Shown here: one piece after another, positions 1 through 9,859 of the stretch | Numbering within the stretch: the stretch's first letter is position 1 | How the letters are laid out: every line of letters begins with the position of its first letter | NCBI GenBank assembly: GCA_032718475.1 | Contig: JAUCBJ010008086.1 | Coordinates: 1 to 64,000, forward strand | Origin: Nemertoderma westbladi | Taxonomy: Eukaryota; Xenacoelomorpha; Nemertodermatida; Nemertodermatidae | Length of the DNA: 64,000 bases | Direction: 5' to 3' | Program-made: the position numbers and the translations under genes | The notes under the pieces: generated by a model | Told to the model about the DNA's origin: nothing | What the model saw: the letters and a program-made list of their open reading frames with translations, nothing else | The model's database searches: none

Positions 1-402
1 GATCTGGTGGACTATCGGCGATCTATTTGGGATGATGATGGGTTTGGGTGGAATAATGAGGCTGTTGTTATTTAGCACTCTAGAGTTCATTACTAAGATC
101 CCATCGTCGTTGAGTTGTGGCGACAGCGTGATGAGCTCGCTGTCCCGACAGAGATGCTGTTGTTTACCGACGCGTTCCACTTCGTCGCCGTAGTTCTTTC
201 TCTGTTCGTAGCGAATCACGGCCTTGGCCGCTCCCTCCAGATCGATGTTTGGTTTCTTCTTGGTGTCTTTGCCGACTCCCTTGAGGAAATCCCCGAAGGC
301 TCTCCAGTACGCCACTAACTTCTTTGTCTTGTACCAACTTGAGCTGTAGCTGAGGAGTTTGTCCGTCGTGTTATCACATGGTTCTTCTGACTTTGACATG
401 AC
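1..402 (-). CDS. BEL/Pao retrotransposon pol fragment (RNase H to integrase junction), runs off the window edge
   Basis: The minus strand is open from base 402 down to base 1 with no stop; the first ATG is at 399-397 and an in-frame stop lies just upstream at 405-403. The 133 visible codons contain WYKTKKLVAYWRAF, then an acidic/basic helix with VIRYEQR, then LSPQLNDDGILV and LIIPPKPIIIP. This order is typical of the stretch between RNase H and the zinc-binding start of integrase in BEL/Pao polyproteins (family knowledge). It is a different sublineage from the large BEL element at 13-21 kb, which has 'TMIDGLIRVGGRL' at the equivalent place. Whether the frame stays open beyond the window is unknown. 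Identification is by motif memory, not a search. Confidence 0.7.
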
Positions 403-451
403 TTACCAGTCAATCCAGTCAATCCAAATGTTATCACAGTCAATTTTCTGC

Positions 452-745
452 CTATCTGAATCCATGTTTACTGTATGAATTTTGGTCGTTGTACAATTCA
501 CAGAGGCCAACAGTATATGCATCCTCCTCTAAGTTAGATAAGAGATTCTGCGCTCCCTCAAATGTCTCGGTCAGTAAATCATCAATTTCATCAGCAGAGT
601 CAAGATCAGTTAAATAATCTGCTGGGGACCCACAACTATGGCTACATGAAGGTGGAGATATTTCCACCCCATCAGCGCTGTGAATATCGAGATATGTCCG
701 CAGCACATAGTCCACCACAATAATGAAGAGAAATGGGGCTAATGT
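452..745 (-). pseudogene. Non-LTR retrotransposon RT fragment (copy 1 of 8)
   Basis: The minus-strand frame 718-452 matches the segment after RT block B and through block C of the non-LTR family best seen at 59.7-61.0 kb: VDYVLR, then DGVEISPP, LTDLDSADEIDDL (where the best copy has LTDLDFADDLGVL), and EGAQNLLSNLEE. The FADD catalytic box is changed to SADE, so it cannot be active. Homology continues upstream to about 745 after a short indel. It is an isolated scrap with no endonuclease and no 3' tail. Confidence 0.7.
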
Positions 746-1525
746 GTAATCATCAGTAGTAGATGAAGGGGTCCGATAGTTATCTACTGACCAAATGTCA
801 CCTGGTTTTTGTCATTATCAGTACTAATGGAAAGAATATACTAACTAAACACCATGCGTGAGAAACGTTTTAAATAAAATAGAGCTCATCCAAAAACTCT
901 CATACCATTATTATCATTATCAATTGCTTAATTATAAATTAGTGAAGCGAGCTAAGTTAAAAAACTTACTGGTTGGTATGTACTGCAGTAGGTTGCAAAA
1001 TTTAAAAATCAACCTTAATTAACTTTACTTAAACTTAAATTGATTTTTCACGCCTTTGTTGGCAGCACTATAAAAATACGCTCCCTCATGATACTAATTT
1101 TAAATGCAGTATAATTATTTCCATATTATCCCCATCCACATTCCTTAATTCAAACCTCCTATCATTGTCATCCAATATCCTGCAGCCCTTGCCGGCTTGC
1201 CCTTCACAGTCACCTTCAACCACTTAATAAATCATATTTTTCCCTCTTCCCAGAGGTTTTTCTATGTTGTTACGTACAGTACACTATTTTTATTCTAAGG
1301 AAGACATTAATAACATCTAGAAAATTGAAATTAATGTGTTTTAAATACACATTGAAGTGAAGTCCATAAATAACAAGTCGTTGAAGGACCGTGTCTTATG
1401 CGAGCTATATTCAAGTCAGTCTTCTCGAACAAAACCACAGAAAACAGAAACCCAAACAGTAAACTAAGTGTATTAGCGCTTGGAATTATTTTGAGATACT
1501 TTTAAAAGTCTTCAGTTTGTGTGTG
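746..1525. other. AT-rich non-coding stretch
   Basis: No supported gene. About 1030-1130 weakly resembles 58.81-58.90 kb (shared GATTTTTC-CGCCT and CCTCATGA blocks with an interrupted match between), probably an old dispersed repeat. Nothing else stands out. Confidence 0.4.
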
Positions 1526-1643
1526 GGGGCTACTGTCCGGGGTCTACTGTCTTGGGGGGCTACTGTCTCGGGGGGCTACTGTCCGGGCGGCTACTGTCCG
1601 GGCAGCTACTGCCCGGGCCGCTACTGTTCGGGCAGCTACTGTC
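1526..1643 (+). repeat. 15-bp minisatellite, about 8 units
   Basis: Eight head-to-tail units of a 15-16 bp motif of the form GGGCGGCTACTGTCC. The core CTACTGT is almost invariant while the G/C-rich half varies (GGGGG, GGCGG, GGCAG, GGCCG). It stands out from its AT-rich surroundings by high GC. Confidence 0.9.
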
Positions 1644-2416
1644 CTAGAACCATTTTAATACTCTATCAGTATACTATATTTCTTTAATACCAGCACCACA
1701 GCTTCAAACAAATTAGTAACGAAATGACCGTAATTGTATGCTTTATACCTAATACCTACATTAGGTTTTAGCTTTATAATAACAAGGAACATGCACCTTC
1801 AGTCAATTACTGTATCATTTATGATCAGTACTTCTCATTACACATTAATAATAATGGGTTGACCTGGATATTGCACTTACACTATATCGTTGTTAAATAG
1901 ATGATTACGTTGTTCGGTTTATCCGATTACTCGTCTTTGGACGTTTACCATTACGAAAATATCTCAGTATTATTGGTCCCAGGAGGGGCCTATGAAATTA
2001 TTAGCTGCCTCAATATTCTCCCCCCCTTGGAGGGGGGGGGGGGGGGGGGGGGGTAACTTTACCCCATAGGAGTTGAATGTCCTACTCTACTAAGTGCTCC
2101 CAATAGCTCAGTGTATGAGATGGAAAATGGATTTTTTTTTAATTAAATAGAATTTACAAAGTGCGCATCAGATATTAACACGAGGTGACACCCCGTTTTT
2201 ATTTTTAATTTTCGTTAAATCGTTTCCTTTGTAGGTTCGTGTATCTTCTCACTTACAAGCCTGGAGTGAGACGTATTATAATATATTTTTTAGAAACAGA
2301 ACTATTAAAAGTAAAAAAAGATAATATAATTTTACATAATTTCATTATATCAATAATGAAATAAGAAGATTCTTTGCAAAACACACAAAAGCTTAGTCTG
2401 TTTCACCTTAGTCTGT
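1644..2416. other. Non-coding, with a 22-base poly-G tract
   Basis: No supported gene. Bases 2032-2053 are an uninterrupted run of 22 G, preceded at about 2021-2027 by a run of C that could pair with it. The rest is AT-rich. Confidence 0.6.
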
Positions 2417-2600
2417 TGTATTGCTTGCACCAGTTCCACCGCAGTTATTCTTCTACCTTATAGCTGTTTGTTGGTACCAATGGAATGATACAAGGATTCC
2501 AAATATGTAACACAATCTGAATTTCATTGAAAAATATGTGTTAGAATGCTGCATGGTTTTGCATCTGGGCTATTTTATTCTATTTAATAAATGAAGATTA
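2417..2600 (-). repeat. Left arm of an inverted repeat pair
   Basis: This segment is the diverged reverse complement of 3735-3931. Shared blocks include ACCTTATAGCTGTTTGTTGG, AAATATGTAACACAAT, GCATGGTTTTGCA and a terminal GGCTATTTTATT/TTTAATAAAT. Together the two arms bracket about 1.1 kb that contains a broken coding domain. Confidence 0.75.
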
Positions 2601-2805
2601 TCCAAATACGTAGCTGGGCAACAATGCATTACATCTTTAATCATAATTTATCCAATATTCATAACAAACTACGAACTAACTGTAATAATATAATAATATT
2701 ATTGTACACATTATAATGTATTCTCAATGGTGCTTGTAATGTTATTCTTCGCAATATTCATGGCAATTAATCCTAGTTTTTCGTTATCTTTATTCTAGAG
2801 CAGTT

Positions 2806-3450
2806 GTTTAGTATATTGATGGTAAACCTCCCAATCCATTATGCCACCTGGTACGTGATCCCCTCAGACAGTAATCTCGCTTGGACCCAACCCATAACTG
2901 CCCTATATGGTTTGCCCCAGGAGTGCTGTCGTTTGGTTGCGATGATGCGAAGATGTTTGTTAGCTTGTGGGGCCAACACTCCACCGCATGAGCCCACAAA
3001 GGGGGAGAAGTCACCGCGACGATCTGCAACAGCAGCTGCATACAGGTGCTTCTTTTCCTCCTCTGCAGCTTCAAGCTCGGATATGGGGATCACGATTAGT
3101 ATAGGACCCTGCGTCAAGGTTGGTTGACCTGATCTCGATCAACGCCTGGATCTGTACACTAAAAGCACCCCTTATCACCACATCGCACCGCAGTCCCGCC
3201 ATGTACCCTTCTTCCAGCTGCTCCCGAACAACTGGAACCAACAGGACATTTCGAAACCGAAATGCCAGAGCAGCAAGGTCTCCGACTGTGTCCCGCATGT
3301 CATTGTGGAACTAGATAACAAGTACGCCTTTCTTGCAATTTAAACCATGGTTCAAATCAAAGGTGGCCCGGCCCCACTGCACCCAACTCCCTGTTTTATG
3401 TTCAGCCACACGTTGTATTGCGCGATATTGACCCTTGGGCATTCCTTGGG
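2806..3450 (-). pseudogene. Broken retroelement-associated domain (CKKG...HND..DTVGDL type)
   Basis: Three consecutive minus-strand frames give one degenerate protein: GLNCKKGVLV, a stop, FHNDMRDTVGDLAALAFRF, a frameshift, AAVADRRGDFSPFVGSCGGV, WGKPYRAVMGWVQARL, another frameshift, CLRGSRTRW. I recognise this series (HND.RDTVGDL, F.PFV.S..G, PY..VMGWV..RL, CLRGSRTRW) as a common multicopy, retroelement-associated C-terminal region in cnidarian and other invertebrate genomes, but I cannot name the element class with certainty. A second, even more decayed copy is at 55.44-55.70 kb. The copy here lies between inverted repeats at 2417-2600 and 3735-3931. Confidence 0.5.
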
Positions 3451-3734
3451 CATTACCCATCCAGCCTTAGTTAGTTCCACTCTCCTCACTGAATAGTACA
3501 GCATCGGTCCCCTTCATTACTAGGATACTGTGCCCCATGTAGCAGTTGAATATGAATGTGGAGCAGCAGGGCCACAGGCAACGAGCATTCCACAGAGTGG
3601 CGACTCGGTTGAGTGAGTTAAATGCATTTTATGCATCGACTAGCAGTACTCCCCACCCAGAGTCTCCTTTTAATCCATCTTTAATCATACTATTACATAG
3701 CTATTCATACATTAACAAAATGTTCCAGAATAAT

Positions 3735-3931
3735 TGATGTATTTATTAAATATAATAAAATAGCCTCACGCAGGTGCAAAACCATGCAACATTTAAACGC
3801 TCATATATCAGCTATTTTTCAAAGAAATTCAAATTGTGTTACATATTTAGAATCCTTGCAGGGCTAGCTTTCCAGTGGTACCAACAAACAGCTATAAGGT
3901 GGAAGAATCACTGCGGCAGGACTGGTGCTAC
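3735..3931 (+). repeat. Right arm of an inverted repeat pair
   Basis: Diverged reverse complement of 2417-2600 (see that entry). The arm starts near TTTATTAAATATAATAAAAT and ends near the GGACTGGTGC block at about 3920-3930. Confidence 0.75.
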
Positions 3932-5537
3932 ATCGCCGGGACACTTTTTTACACGCTTGTGTCTAAAGATGATTGAAAGCAAAAATTAAAATTATGGCTC
4001 ACCCAGTCAGTAGTGGTCGGGAAGTGGAACTATTTATGTTTCAAATTTCATGCATCAAAATTCAATTTCATTGAAAGGTTTGTAGAAAAATTAGAGGGGG
4101 GGGGCGTGTCGCTGAATTACGACACTATTATTCTGGGACATGGTGTATAGCAGTGAGGCATTGATAAGGAATAATACATTATAATGCGTGCTAACAATAT
4201 TCTTTCATTAATTATTCCGAATCCCAACATGTTTTACATATACAATACATAAGTAGGACTGCATTGCACATACTGAAATAAAGAATTGACAACTGTGCTG
4301 CTAAGTGTTCATAAAGAACAAGAAATACTAACTCTGAAATACAATAACACAAATATAAAATGATTGGATAACCAATTTCATAGTAACAAACTAGTATTTA
4401 ACATAATTATTTTTCGTACTGATGAATAAATAATAGTCTATATTTCATTGCCTTCATTTAACATTCATTAAAATTAACACTATAAATAGTCAATCGTATC
4501 AATCGAGCTTGTATGATTTGAATTTTATATTTAAAATATCAGAGATTGACCATGAAAATATAGAAATATAAAGATAATAAACAAATAAATGACAAATATA
4601 TGTTTTGAATTTATTTTTCCGAAGTAATTTATTGTTTCACTATCACAATGATACAACAGCGTCAGAATATCAATACTTGATTGTAATATAGGTGTGTGCG
4701 TTTTATTTATTCTGGTAATGTTATTTAAAGAAATCTTCTTCAAATAATATTAGTAACAACATCCTGTGGTTTACAAGCCATCTAGCAGAACTTCAATCTT
4801 GTTCATAACTTCCGATTGCAAAGGAGGTAGTACTGTAAAACAAAAGAATAATATACTAGAGTGAAATAGTAATACTGCAAAACAATAAATACAATACATC
4901 AACAAATGGATCTTACCATTATAAATAAAATGTATTAGGAAATTATAAAAAATTATTTTTGTAAAAATTACAGATTTTCTATAAATGTTGTATAATATCA
5001 TTTTTTCTGATAATGATGCTGCTTATCTTAGAAATTGCTCTGATCGTGATTTTAGAAAACATATGTTATGGTTTATTCATACAATTTAATTTATTATCCC
5101 ATGGTACAGCATAAATACCAAACTTGCTACGGTTTCGCATGTAGCTTTTCTAAAGTACTATCTCGGAGAAACTGTAAAACTTAACATATCTCGGGGTGGT
5201 TGGCATGTAACTGAATAATGGCACTATATTCCAGGACCTGGTGTATGCATGCCTATTCTTCACAATAACACTTCATAATTACTAGAATAATATGCTTCAA
5301 GCAAGTAGAATAAAAAAGTATCGTTTTCTTCGAGACTTGTAGTAGACTCACTAGTAGACTTGTAGACTCACGACTTTTTTCCAGTGCGGTCTCCTCCAGA
5401 ACTCTACTACCCAGAGTAAGCTTATACTAAATTAGCGACCATTTAAGGATGCGCCTTGGTTATGATTGATAGGCTATTCAAAGCATTCATGTCGAAACGA
5501 TACTCGGTATAATATCATTGTTAATGAATTATTATAT
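3932..5537. other. AT-rich non-coding stretch with two copies of a small dispersed repeat
   Basis: No gene is supported; the short open frames here are low-complexity AT-rich translations. Bases 4096-4148 and 5193-5248 share a motif: a G run, then GTaacTGAAT, then GCACTATATTCCAGGAC and GGTGTAT. A third copy lies in the FReP intron at 45242-45297. Confidence 0.5.
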
Positions 5538-5622
5538 CACTCGGTAGGCCCACTTGCGGGGATTGAACCCACGACCTCCCGGAGCCACTGCTTCAAGCAA
5601 TTTAGCCACTACTCCAAGTTGG
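5538..5622 (-). repeat. tRNA-like segment, probably a SINE head or tRNA pseudogene
   Basis: On the minus strand there is a box-A-like TAGTGGCTAAATTGC and a box-B-like GGTTCAATCCC. The latter forms a good T arm: GTGGG, loop TTCAATC, CCCGC. The D and anticodon arms are poor, so a working tRNA is unlikely. No A-rich tail is obvious. Confidence 0.5.
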
Positions 5623-5839
5623 GACTTCTTAAAATACCTTAACCGTTGAAAAAATTGTTGTATATGTTTGTTGTATTAGAACATGGATCTTAAAAAAAAT
5701 TGGTCAAAAAATGCATAACATAAATTATACACTATGATGTTTAAATTTTAAATATGCGCAAATCACCAGTGAACACAATATTGCAATGTTCCAGTGACAG
5801 AGTTTTTATTGTTCTATTTTATCATTATAGATTATATAG

Positions 5840-5870
<31 letters not shown>

Positions 5871-6234
5871 TGTATTTGTATTCATATTTAATTGTTTTTT
5901 TAGTACCAGTTAAATAACTGGGAGCAAATCTTGGGATAGGAGTAGCGCCCACCCTTAAACTCGGGTAGTAGCTATCGAAAGAGGAGCCTTCGGGTCGCCT
6001 CCGGCTTTGGCCGACTGTTTGCTTTTTTTTGCTTTTAGTAGGTAAACGTAGTTCTAGAATTAGTTTGAGTCGCTATACTAATTGTTCTAGTAGTCGAAGA
6101 AGAGAAGTATCTAATTGAAAAAAAACAATTAATAAGGTCCACACTACAATAATAATGGTTTGATTTGGCTAAAAATGGTTGCAGGAATATTGGGGTTTCC
6201 AAGGGAAATTGAGAGGACAGGAGGTGATTATATT
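5623..6234. other. Non-coding with an ATT microsatellite
   Basis: No gene seen. About 5836-5872 is an interrupted ATT/ATC microsatellite, followed by the dispersed hairpin-ended repeat described separately at 5927-6002. The rest is AT-rich. Confidence 0.5.
5927..6002 (+). repeat. Dispersed repeat ending in a GGAGGC hairpin (copy 1)
   Basis: ACTGGGAGC, CTTGGGATAGGAGTAGCG, CGGGTAG.AGCTAT.GAAAG, then a hairpin GAGGAGCCTTCGGGTCGCCTCC-like end. The same order is found at 42078-42181. In both places an ATT-rich stretch lies directly upstream. It may be the 3' end of a non-autonomous element; class unknown. Confidence 0.6.
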
Positions 6235-6292
6235 ATATAAAGAAAATTGCGTGCCCAGGTCACCGGGGGAAACATAATAATAAGCATTCCAA

Positions 6293-6424
6293 CATTCCGT
6301 CTGCCCTGATGAAGGCCTGTTAGTATATTATAATTTAATTAATTAAATATACATTGGTTGAAATATCGGCAACTCTACCTTTTTTGATCACCAGCAACAG
6401 ATCCTCTAACAAATTTATTATTAT
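6293..6424 (+). repeat. Left direct repeat (pseudo-LTR) of the PLE
   Basis: Starts CATTCCGTCTGCCCTGATGA and continues through GGTTGAAATATCGGC to CTCTAACAAA. It is nearly identical to 9732-9859; the main difference is a few bases in the TTTAATTAATTAAA tract. The first ATG-start codon of the coding frame (6354) lies inside it. Confidence 0.85.
6304..6380 (+). ncRNA. Hammerhead-ribozyme-like core in the left PLE repeat
   Basis: CTGATGA at 6306-6312 and GAAA at 6360-6363 are the two conserved catalytic core strings of a hammerhead ribozyme, separated by a segment that can partly pair (AGTATAT with ATATACAT). Hammerheads are known in the terminal repeats of Penelope-like elements. I could not establish stem III or the cleavage site, so this is a candidate only. 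Confidence 0.4.
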
Positions 6425-9400
6425 GTTTCCCCCGGTGACCTGGGCACGCAATTTTCTTTATAAATCGAAACTTCCGCACGATCAGCGATATGCCCTCCTC
6501 GGAATCTGCCTCGCTACTGAGAAATTGGCTCGACACAACCAGCACAAACGTTTCCTTATTACCTGCCAGAAAGATCACATACTACCACGCTTTATGGATG
6601 ATTCGGTCAGACTCTCCATTAATCATCCCAGCTACGGATCAGTGGTTACCAATTTTAAACGTCGTACCCTAGCGGCAGCAGTGTGCGCGATACATTCCAA
6701 AATCCACCGACTCGCTTCCCATATAGAACACCTTAATCAGCGCGTAATGGAACTCTATATCCCGGAACGAATCCTCAAAAGGATGCAACGGTACTACATT
6801 GAAATCACGGAACGAGCAACGCGGGAAGCCTACACGACACACCAAAAGAAACTGCACGTCCTAACCCGCCACATAGATAGTAGTACTCTTCCACATCGCA
6901 GTACTGTGCTCGCACAAGAAAGAGTTTTTATAGATAGGCCCATTTCAGGTAACACTCCCAGTTTCCCGGAGGAAACACTCCCGTTGCTTAGCAAGGGCCC
7001 GCAGTTCACCACCCAGCGAACTCTGGACCGCGCAGCCGTGGATAACATCGCCATAGGCTTGGATAGACTCGCCTACGGTTTACACTGGAAGATGGAACAA
7101 GAGAGGATCGCACAAGAACATGCGGCTAACCGAACCTCGAGCTCCTCCTCAACCACGAGCACCTCCTCGACTAAGATTTCTGCATCACCGGCTAGTACAG
7201 CTCTCCTCACTGGCACCACAACAAGTTCTGCTCCCATCACTACAACGAGTTCTACCGGAGCAACGAGTTCTACCGGTACAACGACGAGCCCTACCAGTAC
7301 TACAGCGAGTGCTACCGGTACTACAACGAGTCATACCGTTACTACCACGAGTTCCACCCTTACAACGACGATGAGCTCTACCGGTACTATGGCGAGTGCT
7401 ACCGGTACTGCGACGAGTCCCACCGATACTGCGACGAGAATGACTGTTACTACGACGAGTTCTACCATCCTCACCACACCGAGTGCACTTCCAACGGATC
7501 CCCCCCTGCCCCCGGTCGCTCGGGAAGATCCCGTTTCCCGACGCCTACCAGTCCCCCCCCCCCCCCCCCCCGGACACGAGGCATGCACAGGTAGAACGCG
7601 AACTCGCGGGACTTCAACAGTCCATTATGGCAGTGTTTTTGAACTTTAAATATACACCTCCAGAGCACCCACCCATTAGCAACCTAACCGAAACTGAATA
7701 TCGCGCACTTAGGGAGATCCAATTAAATAGGGACATCATCGTTAAAAAAGCGAATAAAAGTGGCGGTTTCGCGATTATGGAAAGGACTAGATATTTGGAA
7801 AAAGTTACCCAAGACATTCTGTCCAACACTAACTCTTACACACCGTTACCAAATAACCCCAACCCAGGGGCGATAAAGAAAATTAACGCCGGGGTGACTA
7901 GCGTTCTAGAACGCAGTGACCAACATTACCTCACCCAGGCACTGAGGAGCAACCAATACGCACGACCGCCCGAACTGTACGGCAACCCTAAGACGCATAA
8001 GGTGGGCGAACCTATGCGGCCTATCTCATCCAGGTCCGGCTCAGCCAGAGAGAAACCCTCTTGGTTTGCGAGTAAGATTCTCGGCCAAGCGGCCGCGCTT
8101 TTTCCGGAATGACTACGGAATACCGCGGATTTCATGGAACGTGTGGCTCAACTACCGCCGCTTCAACCTGGCGATATGTTGTTCAGCCTCGACAGTGTTT
8201 CAATGTATACGGTAATCCCTGCACAAGAAGGGATCGATGTAGTCACTGGTTTCGTCAACCAGCTTAGGGATGGAATCGACTTATTCGGTTTAGATATCCC
8301 CGATTTATATGGTTTACTTAAAACCAGTTTAGAATTTACTTTCTTCTGTTTCAACGGTAAATTCTACGAACAAAATGATGGACTTGGGATGGGAGTTAGG
8401 CTTGCCGGACCATTTTCTGGGATCTATATACATGTTAAAGAAAAAATATTTTTAGCGAATTACCATTTAAGCATTTTTTGCTGGTTTAGATTCTACGATG
8501 ACGGTTGGTCCGTGTGTGTGGCAGCACGGAGAGGAAGAGTTATACAGTTTTCTTGGTTATTTGAATACTTGCCACCCCACTATTAAATATACCATGGAGA
8601 AATCCTATACCAGTCTCCCCTTTCTCGATGTAATCACCACGGATAATGACCATGGGCACATAGACTTCGAGCTCTATATTAAACCTAGTAATGAGGGCAT
8701 AATCCTTAACTACTACAGTAGTTCTTAACATAATTCGCAACATAGTTCTTAATACTGCTAGGGCCGCACTCCAACGGGCTATACGTAATAGTAATACCAA
8801 TCTAGGGCGCAAACTTAGCTTAGTTAAAGTAACAAATACCCTAATAAATAATGACTTCCCAGCAGCCGTAGTAGACTCATTAACCAACACTATACTTAGC
8901 GGTAGGCCCCCACCACATAAATGCAACCCACACCACAGGAACACTGCCACCAACGGACCCCGCATACCACTGGTTATACCGTACATCAACGAACACCTGC
9001 ACAGACACACACAGCAAATTATTAATACCTCCAACTTACGTCACCATATCCGCCTAGTCAGTACCCCAGGTCCCAAACTGAAACAACTTCTGATTCTAGG
9101 TAGCCTAACTACAGACCCAACCACCCGTAACGTCACTTGTTACACCACTTGTTACACCTGCACCAATGGAGTTAAAAACTGTACAATTAGGAATGTAGTG
9201 TACGAACTAGCCTGTACTTTATGTAAACCTACAGTACAAAATTACAGCGGGGAGACCTTGTGCCCTTTACGTGTGAGGATACACCAACATCGTAACTCGA
9301 TACGTGGGGCGAACCGTAAGGAAGCGATGGGAGAACATTACCTTGACAAGCACCCGGGACACAGTCAACACCCACAACCATTCACAATAACTGTAAAGCA

Positions 9401-9506
9401 TAAATGCAAAGACTGGGCCGACAGAAAAATAAGCGAAAAACACTACATAAAACACGAGCACCCCACACTTAACACTCAGTACGTACAATATAATCCGGGA
9501 TGGTAG
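6354..9506 (+). pseudogene. PLE polyprotein: N-terminal region, Ser/Thr-rich linker, RT, GIY-YIG endonuclease
   Basis: The first frame (6354-7649, 431 codons) has a charged N-terminal region, then from about codon 260 a Ser/Thr-rich linker built from ACGAGTTCTACCGGT-like units (7130-7480), then a Pro run. The reading frame changes at a 19-C tract (7553-7571). The second frame (to 8112) carries RT N-terminal motifs (IVKKANKSGGFAIM, YGNPKTHK, PMRPISS). An in-frame TGA ends it at 8110-8112, and the same frame reopens through SLDSVSMYTVIP (block A). FYDD, the RT catalytic motif, is at about 8493, where a frameshift follows. After two TAA stops near 8726-8757 the frame is open to 9506, including a GIY-YIG-type VYELAC...YSGET...LRVRIHQHRNS. 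That makes at least two frame changes and three stops. Confidence 0.85.
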
Positions 9507-9583
9507 CTCCATCACATTGATTACTAGTACCTATGGGGGTCGAATTGTTGTTTTTTGGCGCGAAAAGATAAAATATATAAATT

Positions 9584-9599
9584 CCCCCCCCCCCCCCCC
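9584..9599 (+). repeat. Poly-C tract (16 C) in the PLE 3' untranslated region
   Basis: Uninterrupted C run between the end of the GIY-YIG frame and the right direct repeat. Confidence 0.9.
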
Positions 9600-9731
9600 T
9601 TTGTTGTTTATTATAATTTTGGAATATACTTGGTGCTGTATTGTGATGTTTTAGCTAGGCTCGATTGTTACCGGTATCCCATTCAGACCTTGTGCTATGT
9701 GTAGTAGTTTAGTTTCCCAGTATGTAGCCAG

Positions 9732-9859
9732 CATTCCGTCTGCCCTGATGAAGGCCTGTTAGTATATTATAATTAATTTTAATATACATTGGTTGAAATA
9801 TCGGCAACTCTACCTTTTTTGATCACCAGCAACAGATCCTCTAACAAACTTATTATTAT
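9732..9859 (+). repeat. Right direct repeat (pseudo-LTR) of the PLE
   Basis: Second copy of the left repeat, with the same CATTCCGTCTGCC start and CTCTAACAAACTTATTATTAT end. The following ATATTATATAAAG also occurs at 6229-6242, just left of the inverted segment, which fits a head-inverted tail arrangement. Confidence 0.85.
9743..9812 (+). ncRNA. Hammerhead-ribozyme-like core in the right PLE repeat
   Basis: CTGATGA at 9745-9751 and GAAA at 9795-9798, with the same spacing logic as the left copy but a shorter intervening AT tract. Conservation of both core strings in both repeats supports a functional motif in the source element. Confidence 0.4.

Larger units (their letters stand above)
6235..9859 (+). 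mobile_element. Penelope-like element (PLE), near full length but broken
   Basis: The element is bounded by direct repeats of about 130 bp (6293-6424 and 9732-9859), the 'pseudo-LTR' arrangement of Penelope-like elements. It has one RT plus GIY-YIG coding region between them. The left end also carries a 48-bp inverted copy of the sequence just inside the left repeat (6235-6283 versus 6413-6462), a tail-end inversion known from other PLEs. The element is interrupted by frameshifts and stops, so it is non-autonomous now, but the preservation of both domains and both repeats suggests a fairly recent insertion. Confidence 0.85.

Noticed and set aside
7120-7668. Additional Leu/Pro-rich and Val-rich frames over the PLE linker
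   Set aside because: Other-frame readings of a codon repeat.
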